64,000 nucleotides of DNA from positions 6,966,036 through 7,030,035 of the forward strand of contig CM055267.1 of NCBI GenBank assembly GCA_029237695.1, in the 5' to 3' direction. Shown in pieces: positions 44,922-55,345 of this stretch (its first letter is position 1; the number at the start of each line of letters is the position of its first letter). Position numbers and translations under genes: made by a program. The notes beneath the pieces are model-generated. The model made no database searches, had not been told where the DNA came from, and saw only the letters and a list, made by a program, of their open reading frames with translations. The stretch is from Conchocele bisecta (lineage: Eukaryota; Mollusca; Bivalvia; Lucinida; Thyasiridae).

Positions 44922-45014
44922 GGAATCACATCGTTTAGCCAATGAAGCACAGTTAGCTCTAGAATTCAAATTGCGATAACTAGACACTAAGCATCAGGTA
45001 GAAATGGCAAAATA

Positions 45015-45413
45015 GTGAAAGGGGGGGGAGAAGTAGTAGATGAAGAGAGACATGATAGGGACTATGGCAGAGCATTCGGTCCGAAGCTGCCACATTTTGA
45101 TCAGAATAATGACAACATGGATAGCTACTTAGCTAGATTTGAGAGGTACGCAGCAATTCAAAGGTGGGGGAGAGATAAGTGGTCACTACACTTGAGTGCG
45201 TTATTGAAGGGCAAGGCATTATATGTATATTCTAGACTACCTATTGATGATGCTCTTGACTATGATAAGTTGAAATCCGCATTGTTGAAATGTTTTGATC
45301 TAACGGAAGATGGGTTCAGACGCATGTTCAAAAACACCAAACCTGATCACAGTGAATCATTTGTGCAATATGTCAGTCGGTCAAAGAACTATTTAGATAG
45401 ATGGTTTGAGTAG
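45015..45413 (+). CDS. gag: Gag capsid with SCAN-like region, element 2
   Basis: The better-preserved capsid: FGPKLPHFDQNNDNMDSYLA, AIQRWGRDKWSLHLSALLKG, SRLPIDDALDYDKLKSALLK, then the SCAN-like DLTEDGFRRMFKNTKPDHSE and FVQYVSRSKNYLDRWFE. A single T missing at 45410 (GAGTAGG here, GAGTTAGG in copy 1) gives a stop, and the domain continues at 45419. Capsid helices assemble the particle. The similarity to SCAN is to its second half, as expected from the proposed origin of SCAN from Gmr1-type gag. Confidence 0.85.
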   Translation: MKGGGEVVDEERHDRDYGRAFGPKLPHFDQNNDNMDSYLARFERYAAIQRWGRDKWSLHLSALLKGKALYVYSRLPIDDALDYDKLKSALLKCFDLTEDGFRRMFKNTKPDHSESFVQYVSRSKNYLDRWFE

Positions 45414-45418
45414 GTAAG

Positions 45419-45913
45419 GTGAATAGAACATATGAAGGAGTACTAGACTACATGATCAGAGATCAGATGTTAAGTATATGCAGTCGTGAGCTCTACTTAT
45501 TTCTCAAAGAGAAAACATTTGACTCGATAGATCAGATGGCGGTTCAGGCAGATTACTTTGCAGAAGCTAGAGGAGGTAGCAAGTATGTAGTTCAGAGGAA
45601 CAGTACTAGCAACAGAACTGAGTACAGGTCAGTAGATAACCAGAGGCGCAAGGTAAGTAGTGCGGATAATCGATCCAGAGATAGGAGTCGAGATAGGGAC
45701 AGATATCAGAATAGAGACCACAATAGAAGCCCAAGTAGGGGTAGTTATGATAGAAGCCCGAGTAGAGGTAGTTACGACAGAAGTACCAGCAGGAACGGCT
45801 ATGATAGGCATCGCGGGACATGTTACCATTGTGGCAAAGAAGGTCACATGTCCTACGATTGTCCTAAGCGTGACCGGTCCTCAGCTTACAAAGCAGCAGC
45901 AGTCGAGGAATAG
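45419..45913 (+). CDS. gag: Gag capsid end and nucleocapsid, element 2
   Basis: MNRTYEGVLDYMIRDQMLS, CSRELYLFLKEKTFDSIDQM, then the Arg/Ser-rich repeats and an intact CX2CX4HX4C knuckle (CYHCGKEGHMSYDC, 45824-45862). The frame is closed by TAG at 45911-45913, where copy 1 has GAG, a one-base nonsense change. Downstream sequence stays in frame with protease. Confidence 0.85.
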   Translation: MNRTYEGVLDYMIRDQMLSICSRELYLFLKEKTFDSIDQMAVQADYFAEARGGSKYVVQRNSTSNRTEYRSVDNQRRKVSSADNRSRDRSRDRDRYQNRDHNRSPSRGSYDRSPSRGSYDRSTSRNGYDRHRGTCYHCGKEGHMSYDCPKRDRSSAYKAAAVEE

Positions 45914-46705
45914 AAACATGTAAGTTTTGCAGATAAAGAACAGAGAGGTCGGTACAGAGGTAGAAATAGAGGTAGAAGTGGAAGGCACACTAGAGGCAGA
46001 GGTAGAGGTAGATGGCAAAACACGGAACAACCAGGGGAAAACCAAGGAAATTTCTGTGTGGTTGATACCAACACCACTATTGTATGTTCAGGTAGCGAGA
46101 TACAGCCGGAGTTGATTAACGGATGTACATTTGGTATGGATAGGCTACCCGTATCAGAGGGCACATTAAATGGGAAAAGGGTCACAGTAATGCGAGATAC
46201 TGGGTGTACCGGGGTGGTCGTCAGGGAAAGCTTAGTACAACCAGATCAGTTTTTAAGCAAAGTTTCAACATGCATGCTGGTAAATAGGAGCAAAATGAGT
46301 TGAATTCCTACCGCCCGGGTAGATCTAGATACACCTTTTTTCAAAGGTCAGGTAGAAGCCCTTTGCATGACAGATACAATGTATGATGTTACCATAGGTA
46401 ATGTAGACGGGTCAGAGTTACCGGTGATATCCGATTTTAGAGGCGCAAAATCGTGCGCAGTTGAAACTAGGTCACAAACGACAGCCCGAGACGAATCATA
46501 TAAGACCCTCAAAGTCCCTACCGCAATCGCGAACGTATCGCGCGATGAATTCAAAGAGGCGCAGGCACATGACGTCACATTGACATCAGTTCGAAATAAT
46601 GCAAAAGACGGAACGGTACGGTCAAGTAAGAACGGAAACAAATCGAAATTCGCATACCGAAAAGACTTGTTGTATCGTAATTTTCGAATCGATAGGGTCA
46701 GGTAG
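45914..46705 (+). pseudogene. pro: Arg-rich linker and aspartic protease, element 2
   Basis: The same RGRYRGRNRGRSGR linker, then VMRDTGCTGVVVRESL with the DTG at 46196-46204. A frameshift near 46270 (CAACATGCATGCTGG here, CAACCATGCATGCTGG in copy 1) ends the reading. The frame reopens at 46367 with MTDTMYDVTIGNVDGSEL and runs to 46705. Confidence 0.75.
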
Positions 46706-47674
46706 GATGTACCATCAGCTGGTAGTCCCAAAAACACTTAGGACTACCGTGATTAAAGTGGCACATGAATCAATCATGGCGGGCCATTTAGGGGTTAAGA
46801 AGACAACTGATCGAGTGTTATCAGAATTTTATTGGCCAGGCGTGGGCAGTGACATTACAAGGTTTGTAGGTCTTGTGACATATGTCAAAAGACTGTGTCA
46901 AAGGGACACATCACCAAGGTTCCGTTAGGAACTATGCCGTTGATAGACACTCCGTTCAAACGAGTCGCAGTTGATATTGTAGGGCCAATTTTTCCAGCTA
47001 CCGATCGGAAGAATCGTTACATACTAACGTTAATTGATTATGCAACTAGGTACCCAGAAGCGGTACCACTACCAGGCATCGAGGCCGAACGAGTCGCGGA
47101 AGCTCTCGTGGATATGTTCAGTAGACTGGGTATCCCCGAGGAGATGCTCACCGATAGGGGTAGTCAATTTACGTCGGCAGTCATGGAGGAAGTTAGTAGA
47201 TTGTTATCGCTGAGACAATTAACCACGACACCGTACCACCCACAGTGTGACGGTCTCGTGGAACGGTTCAATGGTACGTTAAAGCAAATGCTTCGTAGAA
47301 TGGCAAGCGAACGTCCCAAAGATTGGGACAAATACATTAACGCGCTTTTATTCGCGTATCGCGAAGTCCCTCAAGAAAGTTTGGCTTTCTCACCGTTTGA
47401 ACTATTGTGCGGAAGGACCGTTCGAGGTCCGATGAGCATACTAAGAGATCTGTGGTCCGAGAAGGACATAGAGGACAACGTCAAAACGACGTATCAGTAC
47501 GTCCTCGACTTGCGCGAACGGCTCGAGAAAACGTGCGAAATCGCGCATGAGAACTTGAAGAGTGCGTCCAAAAAGTACGCAAAGTACTACAACGTAAGAC
47601 CCGTAGTAGCAGTATGCAGTGGCAGATCAGGTACTTGTACTACTACCGACAGACAACAACAAATTGCTTCTTAG
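46706..47674 (+). CDS. int: Integrase, element 2
   Basis: Zinc-binding start HESIMAGHLGVKKTTDRVLS, then EFYWPGVGSDITRF (about 46761-46862). The Cys pair is lost to a frameshift (ACAAGGTTTGTAGG). The core is open from 46895 to 47674: VAVDIVGPIF, LTDRGSQF, CDGLVERFNG give D, D and E at the same spacing as copy 1. The frame reads through the site where copy 1 breaks (RPKDWDKYINALLFAYREVP). It ends after 47600 because of missing bases in CAACGTAAGACC. Continues at 47619. Confidence 0.9.
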
Positions 47675-47918
47675 GTGGAAGGGACCATACCCCATAACAG
47701 AGGTAGTTAATGAGTGGGACTATAGGGTTGACATGGGAGGGAAGTTGAAAACCTTTCATGCAAACATGTTAAAGAGGTACGAGACTAGGCCTGAGCACCC
47801 GGGGAAGGGAATACTCACTGTAATAAATGCGGCCGTGATAGAAGACACAGTAGAGGGGGATCCTAGTCCAAGTGGGTGTAGTGCCGAAGAAAAACATGTT
47901 ATGTCCCAGGGGGATTAG
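47619..47918 (+). CDS. int: Integrase C-terminal GPY-type region, element 2
   Basis: ADQVLVLLPTDNNKLLLRWK, GPYPITEVVNEWDYRVDMGG and KTFHANMLKRYETRPE. Ends with a one-base insertion near 47893 (AAAAACATG) and a GGGG run. Beyond this the linker to RT is readable to about 48133, where the deletion begins. Confidence 0.82.
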   Translation: MADQVLVLLPTDNNKLLLRWKGPYPITEVVNEWDYRVDMGGKLKTFHANMLKRYETRPEHPGKGILTVINAAVIEDTVEGDPSPSGCSAEEKHVMSQGD

Positions 47919-48132
47919 AGTCCGATACGGAGAGCAAAGTTGACCTGTCGCCTGATTTAGGCAAAAAACAAAAGACGCAAGTCAAAGAGATCTTACGGGA
48001 ATTCACACATGTCCTGAGGGACGCACCAGGACACACCCATATAGAGAAACATGAGATAAAGTTGTCAACGCAAGACCCATTAAGAATTAGGGGGTACCCT
48101 ATCCCATTTAAGGTCAGGGAAATAGTCAGCCA

Positions 48133-48134
48133 GA
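48133..48134 (+). other. Internal deletion junction (RT and RNase H lost)
   Basis: Sequence equal to element 1 up to GTCAGCCAG (15709) joins directly to AATGCGTATTG (16858). The missing part is 15710-16857, 1148 bp: the whole RT and nearly all RNase H. Confidence 0.9.
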
Positions 48135-48261
48135 ATGCGTATTGTCGCGATAAAAGGGGCCGACAATCTGGGGGCAGACCACCTGAGCAGGATATCTTGG
48201 TAGATTCAGCTGTGCCAACGTGTCTCGCGATTATGCACGAAAGTGTAAACACTTTTTGTTT

Positions 48262-48273
48262 AGGGGGGAGATA
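48262..48273 (+). other. Polypurine tract, element 2
   Basis: AGGGGGGAGATA, immediately before the 3' LTR. Confidence 0.8.
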
Positions 48274-49691
48274 TGTCGCGTGACACGTGTATTCTTGTAC
48301 ATTCTGGAAGCCGTATAATTGTATATTTGTGATGTGTGGTACTGTGTTGTATTGTTGTGCGTATTATTGATTTCACATCCCTGTGATTCCACATACCTGG
48401 GGTTTCACACACCTGTGATTTTTACACACCTGTGATTGAGCATGTACATTTGCCATGTACAATGTGCGTGTAATAAGGGGGCTTATGTTGTATTGGTGGA
48501 GATACGTTTATGCGTGTCCTATTTGCGGATTTTAATATACGTCTATTTTTATGAGCAATGTTTTACTGATGTCACGCCATATTTGCCACAGACTATGCAT
48601 GTGTGTGGTAGAGAACTCGTTGACTGCGTGTGCTGGTTTCGCTAGGGAAAAGATACCTTTTAGTATTACGGATGTCCACTGTCCGTGCCAGCCGAGTTTG
48701 TCCGCGTGTCAGTGTTTCACCATATAAGGGACTTCTGTAGGTGAAGCCAGTATATAGCGCAGACCATACCATGGTCTGCCCTGTTATGTATGCTACGGGT
48801 TAGTGTTTCATCATAGCCTGGTACTGGCCAACACGGATATATCAGATCCCATAATGGTGATGTTTTGTGTCGTGATATTTCCGTAAATGACCACGATATT
48901 TGAGTTTAGTATGTGCTACACTCTCATTTGAGTGTATAGCCGTAGGAACCGTTATGGAGGGGTTTTGGCGGGGCCAAGAAGCGACCTTCGCATTGTCGAG
49001 ACCAGTCGAGTAGATTTCGGATTATGAGATCTGGGTCTATAGTGTGCAGATTTATGGTAGTGTGGGGTATACCATGTTGGATGGTATTTATTCCACGAGG
49101 GCTGTACACTGGTTTGGTTGAATTTAAGGCGTGGGAACATATATTTATGCCAAATATAACCCACGGGTGACATGGCAAAAGCCATGGTTTTGTAGTATTT
49201 ATGTGAGATGTCGTACGAGGGGTAGGCATATTCATTATTCCGTGCATGGTTTCACTGGTGCGTATATAAGCGATGTCTCGCTATGTGTTGGCGGGACACA
49301 TATTTTTCTGGTTACAGAAGACTAGTACTGTATTCACCAGTGACACGGAGGATTTTGGTATGTACCTAGAACATTTTATTTCAGCTGTGATTTGCCGTTG
49401 TTCGATTCCCGTTTTAGTCTGTTGTGCATCCTGTCTGTCTGTCTGTGCGTATTCGTCCAGTAATTGGAGATTCATTTCATTTTTGTAGCCTCTTGAGAAC
49501 ACTCCAGCGAGCCACATTGGACGTTTTGGTCCACTCGTTTGAGGGCAGACCCCAGTCCCATCAGACCCCAGTTAGTCAGATCAAGCTATATTGGCCATAA
49601 CGTCATAACAATTGAAGTATACTTGGTTCATATGATAATTGGGGGAGACAATTTGTCTCGATCATTCCTGACCATGGTAATGACCTTGACA
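48274..49691 (+). repeat. 3' LTR of element 2, internally deleted
   Basis: 1418 bp instead of about 2535. It follows the 5' LTR to GGGCAGACCCCAGTC (about 49556) and resumes at GTCAGATCAAGCTAT (about 49574). About 1.1 kb is replaced by CCATCAGACCCCAGTTA, a filler that copies CAGACCCCAGT from next to the break. The TCCGG cluster is lost. Confidence 0.9.
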
Positions 49692-49748
49692 CTATGACCC
49701 TCCAATCGACATTGGCTTTACAAATGTCAGACCGTTTCACTAAATGTG

Positions 49749-49947
49749 GTGGCTGTGACAGGAGAAATGGGACTTATGGGAGATCATTGGGGATTCAGAT
49801 CAGCCTGTGTATCTAGTTTGCCATATTACACCAGTCATGCTTCTAGCAATACATGTAGATCGGTACTAGGCTAGCGGAATGTCCTATTTGATCAGGGGCT
49901 AAACTGCTCACAAATCCCATAAGCCCCATTTATCCAGTCACAGCCAC
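49749..49947. repeat. MITE family D, copy 2
   Basis: GTGGCTGTGACAGGAGAAAT at the left; AGCCCCATTTATCCAGTCAC then AGCCAC at the right. The ends pair over about 32 bp with few mismatches. The most symmetrical copy. Confidence 0.75.
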
Positions 49948-49980
49948 ACATAAATGGCAGCAATCACGGACAATGGTCAG

Positions 49981-50165
49981 GTAGAGCGTCGGACTGCGGA
50001 TCGGGAGACCCTGTGTTCGATTCCCACCTCCACCGCTGCGAATGGTCGATTCGGCGTGTCCTTGGGCAAGACAACTTCGTGCTAGCCTAGTCCTATCGGA
50101 TGGGGACTTAAACAGTCGGCCGCGAGCCAGTGCCGTCGTTAAATCGAAGCAAAGCATTTACATTT
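49981..50165 (+). mobile_element. tRNA-derived SINE with 12-bp TSD
   Basis: Flanked by direct repeats GACAATGGTCAG (49969-49980 and 50166-50177). Begins GTAGAGCGTCGGACTGCGGA (end of box A), with a clean box B GTTCGATTCCC at 50015-50025. The body contains GTGTCCTTGGGCAAGACAAC, a segment widespread in animal tRNA-SINEs. The 3' end is AAGCATTTACATTT. The 5' edge within box A suggests slight 5' truncation. Pol III transcribed, mobilised by a LINE. Confidence 0.8.
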
Positions 50166-50177
50166 GACAATGGTCAG

Positions 50178-50500
50178 ACCATGCAGACTGTGTACTAGGA
50201 CAACACCGGTCACAAACTTTAAGCCGTTTGACGTCGATTGCCATGGCGCGCCATTGCTGGGTGTTGACCTGACGTAGTTTATTCCAACATGTTTACGTAC
50301 TATATTCCACGAGATACATGCTGATTCCGCCCGGTCAGAATGAGATAAGAACCAGATACATCGATTTCCATTCTCATTAGTCTACTAATTTGTTCTTATT
50401 GGCTAATTATCACGATATTGTCAATTAAATATATGAATACAACAAACATAACGTATAGCAAAACAAACGTAGCACACGGAGCAGTCACCAGGAACGCGTT
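50178..50500. other. No recognisable feature
   Basis: Unique-looking; no gene or repeat supported. Confidence 0.4.
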
Positions 50501-50728
50501 TCACTAAACTTCGTACGACTAAAACGTTCTACGACTAAAAAGTGCAAATTCAGGATCGTCTGGAAATTTCAACTGATGGATTTACATGTATTGAGCAAAG
50601 GCTGCATATGCAGCCTATGCTCAATAAATGTAAATCCAATAATTGTTTTCATGAAAACATTGTGAAATTTACAGGCTATCATAATTTTGCACTTACGAAC
50701 ATTTAAGTCGTACGAAGTTTAGTGAAAC
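50501..50728. repeat. MITE family C, copy 3
   Basis: GTTTCACTAAACTTCGTACG to CGTACGAAGTTTAGTGAAAC, the cleanest inverted ends in the family. Central hairpin CTGCATATGCAG. Confidence 0.8.
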
Positions 50729-50999
50729 GGCCCCCAGAAACCATATGGCATCAATGGCGGTTGCTGAAACCTTTGTAAATAGTGTATATTTAAACGGATA
50801 TATGTTTTATTGAAATGATATGTCTGATAGAATTGTCCCACAGATATACTGAACTGATACAAAATAGAGTTACCATTTCTAAACTCCAATAATTATGGAA
50901 AAAAAATAGTATACCCAGGATGCCATGTCCTTGTACCATGATTAATGTTTGTTTATATCCAAACGTCGGTCTGTGTTATCTAAATATAAAGAAAATATA

Positions 51000-51357
51000 C
51001 AGTCGAACCTCCCCGAACGGCCACCTCTCTACAACAACGCCCTCTCTGTAACAGCCGTTAATTGTATATCCCAAATGGATGGTTTCCTCTATATTTAACA
51101 CTTAGACTGCCGAGCACGAAAATTGTCACGTGCTGTTGCGTTTGCCTTCTTTCTCAATAAAAACATATTTTGACAGCACTTTAGAATCATTTCTAAAATG
51201 TTGTAAAAACATGTGTTTCATGAGAATAATCGAAGAAAATAAATAAACATCAGACGACAAACTTTAATTCAGTATTAACCTCCGTGCAACAGCCACCTCT
51301 CTACAACAGCCAGTTTTGCGTCTTCGTGTGGTTGGCTGTTGGAGAGAGGTTGCGCTG
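51000..51357. repeat. Pogo/mariner-like MITE family P, copy 2 (inverted)
   Basis: CAGTCGAACCTCCCCGAACG at the left, AGAGAGGTTGCGCTG at the right, TA at 50998-50999 and 51358-51359. Inner modules ACTTAGACTGCCGAGCACG and ACATCAGACGACAAAC are reverse complements of those in 20133-20506. Confidence 0.75.
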
Positions 51358-51359
51358 TA

Positions 51360-52130
51360 CAAGTAAGTTCCGCGTATGTGCTACTTACATGCAATTAGCG
51401 AATATTTTAGGCCATGGAAACCCTCCCCCCCCCCCCCTGTGGTACATAAGCAGACATATTTTTCTGATAACTACAATCAATTACGAGTTTAATGCAACTT
51501 GTCTGCACTCTGTAACCCGCTGGATGAATGTATGGCACCATTTTGAAGCATACCATCCAGCAACTTTTTGCCATATTAAAATATCACACTTTTTGTAAAA
51601 ATGTGACAAAATTATATTGTTAAACACGGAAACTGCTGTTGTTTTGCAGGTTTTGAGAGATGTTTATAGCAATACTTTGCATTTAAGTAGAATTTAGGAC
51701 GATCCGGTCCTTTTAAGCAAATATTTTGCATATTTAATTACCCCACCCACTCCATTTCAATGGTAACACATGTATTGCCACACATCTCTTCCCATACGGT
51801 ATTTATAAATTGTAAATATGGAAAATGTACATGCATGTGCTCATGAAACATGTGCAAACTATAGTTCCTGTTTTTCTTATGCTTACTGCACATGATACTA
51901 AGTTAACCACACAATGAATTTGAAACCGTTACCCCACCCCACTAAATCTACAATGTACATTTTACACATATTGAGTTTCATTAGCTGTCTCCACTTACAT
52001 TTACTTTTAACTGGTACATATGAATAGTCAACTACTTCAACATGACACTGGCATCATTGCATACACAAAAATATCGTGAGTTGTCATGATGAAAGTGCAT
52101 GGAGTGAAGTATGTATAGCAGCAAGTGTGA
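51360..52130. other. No gene seen; poly-C tract
   Basis: C run at about 51424-51437. Frames here are short and AT-rich. ATTACCCCACCC- and GTTACCCCACCCC-like phrases recur at about 51738 and 51928. No feature supported. Confidence 0.4.
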
Positions 52131-52139
52131 AGAAAAAAG

Positions 52140-53275
52140 AGAATTTCCCCACATTATCGGGCAAGAAATGATTCGATATTTACAACAAGATCAATGCTAT
52201 ATTGTGAAATAGAACATGTTAAATGTGAGCATCGATATAATGCACAACAACAGTTATAGACATGCGTATACTGATTTGCGTATGCTTATACAACAAGGTA
52301 ATTAATTTTCAATCAAGGTTTGAAACATCGCGCCTGTGGCGGGGACAATCCCCACAACATCAGGTAAGAAACTATTCATTATTTGCATCGTCACATCAAA
52401 TATGGTTCATGAAATCATTAACATATACATAGCATCACATATATATATATAGACATACATACATGCATACAGTTACATAATGTGTCCAGGGCTTTCATTG
52501 TTCTTGATTTGTGCATGATTATACAACATGGTAATTAATTTTGAATCAAAGTTTGAAGCATCGCGCCTATGGCGGTGACAATCCCCACAACATCAGGTAA
52601 GAAACTATTCATTATTTTCATCGTCACATCAAATATGGTTCATGAAATCATTAACATATACATAGCATCACATATATATATAGACATACATACATACATA
52701 CATACAGTTACATAATGTGTCCAGGGCTTTCATTGTTCTTGATTTGTGCATGATTATACAACAAGATAATTACTTTTGAATCAAAGTTTGAAGCATCGCG
52801 CCTGTGGCGGGGACAATCCCCACAACATCAGGTAAGAAACTATTCATTATTTGCATCGTCATATCAAATATGGTTCATGAAATCATTTACATATACATAG
52901 CATCACATATATATAGACATACATACATACAGTTACCTAATTGTGTCCAGGCCTTTTATTGTTCTTGATTTTTATTTTGCATGATTATACAACAAGGTAA
53001 TTAATTTTCACTCAGGATTGAAAGCCTCGATACCAGGTAAGACATATTTCGATATTTACAATAACAGATAGAAATAAAATATGGTACACATCATCAGTCA
53101 TCAGCATATTCATATCAGCATATATAGACATACATACAGTTACATAATGTGTCCGGTGCATTCGTTGTTCTTGATTCACGTATGGTTGGTTACAACAAAG
53201 TAATTTTCATTTTCAATCAGGTTCGGAAGCATCGCACCTGTGGCGGAGTCAATACCCATGGCATCAGGTATGAAA
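52140..53275 (+). repeat. Tandem repeat (about 233 bp) with splice-like borders
   Basis: Five clear copies. A GGTAAG/GGTATG donor-like site lies at 52364, 52597, 52832, 53037 and 53268, each preceded by about 45 bp (TGAAACATCGCGCCTGTGGC, then GACAATCCCCACAACATCA) and an AATTTTCAATCAAG-like acceptor. The intervening sequence holds TATATATAGACATACATACA and TGTGTCCAGGGCTTTCATTG. A decayed copy is near 52145. Copy 4 keeps the borders but only about 22 bp between. It may be an expanded micro-exon array or only a tandem repeat. No gene on the plus strand could be linked. Confidence 0.7.
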
Positions 53276-53376
53276 CTCTTCGATATTTTCTGACATCAAC
53301 AGCGCTCAGGTATTATCCTAACATGCTGTACAAATCGTAGATACATATCTAGTGAATCCGGCTTAAGAGAAGCAAC

Positions 53377-54823
53377 CTAGTCATATGCTTCATCCGCATC
53401 AAACATGCTATCTAGTAAGCTGTCAGGCTCATGGGCATTTGTTTCATCAACATCCACTGTATCCACTTTTTCCTCTTCTTCTACCAGTAGATCTATCATT
53501 TCAGTTGGCAGGTAATCCCCCTCTGTCCATTTGCACTCTAGTGTTCCGTTTAGACCTCCACCCACCGGCCATTTGGTGGCGGTATGCATGCATTCGATTG
53601 GTCAGTGCTGCACCAAATGAGGGTTTGATGATTAGCTCTCATTATATACATTCTCAACGATGACCTGCATGGTGGCAGAATGCTAAGATCAGCGCCATTG
53701 TAACTTGACAGCAGCTCTCCTGACTTGGGACTGAACTTTTGCAGGAATAGCTCCATGCGCAGTTTGTTTATGTCTGTAATACTAGTACTAGTACTCCTGT
53801 ACATCAGACACACAAAGTGTTCAAGGTCTTCGAAGAGTTGTGGTTCTACAGAAGGGGACAAACCCAACTGCATGAATGTATCAGTGAATTCTGGGTGCTT
53901 CTGAAGTAGTTTTAACGGTGTCACCTTTCCACGACGAACGAAAGCACTCGTGCTGTCACAGCCGGTGAATGCATGAAGCGCTGGCAATGCCAAACACAGC
54001 TGCGTACCAACCTCAGCAATGATACCGTGTATGTCAAGCAGTCGTCGTTTATTGCCGACACCGGTGTCAAGTACAAACACGTCGGTATCTGGAGATCTGA
54101 CAACAATTGTATTGTTCTCCGATAAATGCGATGCATGGTGCAAACAATGCAATACCAGTCGTGTGTCTGCTTCCTCTTGTGATGAATTCAGTTCTTCTAT
54201 TTCGTCAGTGTGTGTTGATATGCCATACATACTAGTTTGACGCATTTGGTTTCACACACAAACACAATTGTTCTTCCCTTCACCTTGTGTGTGTATTTAT
54301 CTTGCATCCATTCATTAAGTAGGAATTTTCACAATTGTGTCTTGTTGACATCGTTCGAGAGGAACTGCTTCCAGTCACGTAGAACATTTGTCAGCGGTCC
54401 CTTGATCAAGTAGGTATTTGCGGTACCTCTTCGTTGTCGTTCATTGATTTTAATTGACAGAGGATGGTACGTGTTTGTTACAAAATCCACGCGTTCTGCT
54501 TTCGGCATTTGGTGATATAGACTCTCCGCCAGATCTGCAAATGTGTTGGGCAAAGCAGTTTGCATATGTAGAATTGCATTTCCGTCAATGATGTAGCTCA
54601 CCTGTTCTAGCGGAGGCCTGTAAACCATATGCGTCTGCCCTTCCAGTTGGTGAATCAATTTCGCTTTGTCAGACCTTGCCGGTGATCCATTAGCTGTTGC
54701 AAGCGACCATGGAACTGGACCTAACGGGTAACTGAAGACCTTAGCCATGTCAATGTTGTTCCTGAGTGCAATGGAAACGAGCTGTCCAAATACATTCCGT
54801 TCTGCTACTAGTTCCTTTGCCAT
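53377..54823 (-). CDS. FEN/PIN-like nuclease family protein, disrupted
   Basis: First part 54823-54329: KELVAERNVFGQLVSIAL, then SYIIDGNAILHMQTALP, and FADLAESLYHQMPKAERVDF. Second part 54245-53550: NSSQEEADTRLVLHCLHH, VVRSPDTDVFVLDTGV, LPALHAFTGCDSTSAFVRRG. C-terminal part to 53377: WTEGDYLPTEMIDLLVEEEE, ending acidic. DGNA, EEADT, SPDTDVF and TGCDS fall in the order of the metal-binding motifs of FEN1/XPG nucleases (EAxA, DxD, GCD). Proteins with the same phrase LPALHAFTGCD are common and uncharacterised in cnidarians, molluscs and fish. Breaks: a TGA after KTQL (about 54329), a shift near 54246 and another near 53575. The usual longer N-terminus is missing, perhaps in an upstream exon. Nuclease activity is inferred. 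Confidence 0.65.
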
Positions 54824-55345
54824 TCGCTATGGACTCGTAAGTGTCACCGATTTTGCAAGCGTTGCAAATGAGTTTTTGTTGCTTTATTGGCGCATGGAAG
54901 CTGGCAGATCTTTCTACAAACAGACTTCAGTCTGCACCTGGCAGCTAATTTGTGACGTTGACTGACAAAATGTACCGAAATACATTTTGTTTGACCAGCG
55001 TAACGCCAGATGTGACAGTATGATAATAGCACATGCTGTTCGCTATTCAATCTATATTATGAAGTGTCATTTCTATTGAATATCTTAGATCCAGAACAGA
55101 CTACATTTCAATACATGTGTAAGTCAAGACATCCATAGGTCGCATATGTCATAAGATTAGGCCATGGGTCAAATATTGAAAACCTACCCCTGCGTAAAAC
55201 ACACATTATATTACGCAATTGTCATATATATTGATATCCATCACATGGCATTAATTTGCGGTGTAAAAAGTGGTGCAAATGCCACATATCATCAACATGG
55301 AAAATTAACAAAAATAGAAAATTGAGATATTGTTGAAAAAAACGC
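54824..55345. other. No gene seen upstream of the nuclease-like gene
   Basis: A possible splice acceptor (GAGTCCATAG, minus strand) lies just before the first Met at 54823. No upstream exon could be recognised. Confidence 0.35.

Larger units (their letters stand above)
39530..49691 (+). mobile_element. Gmr1-like LTR retrotransposon, copy 2 (defective)
   Basis: Same family as 8927-19527, flanked by CTATG (39525-39529 and 49692-49696). Three structural lesions: a 1.83-kb LINE inserted in the 5' LTR (39751-41580), an 1148-bp deletion at 48133/48134 that removes RT and RNase H, and a shortened 3' LTR (1418 bp). Gag, protease and integrase remain recognisable and often have cleaner frames than copy 1. 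It cannot reverse transcribe itself. Confidence 0.93.
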
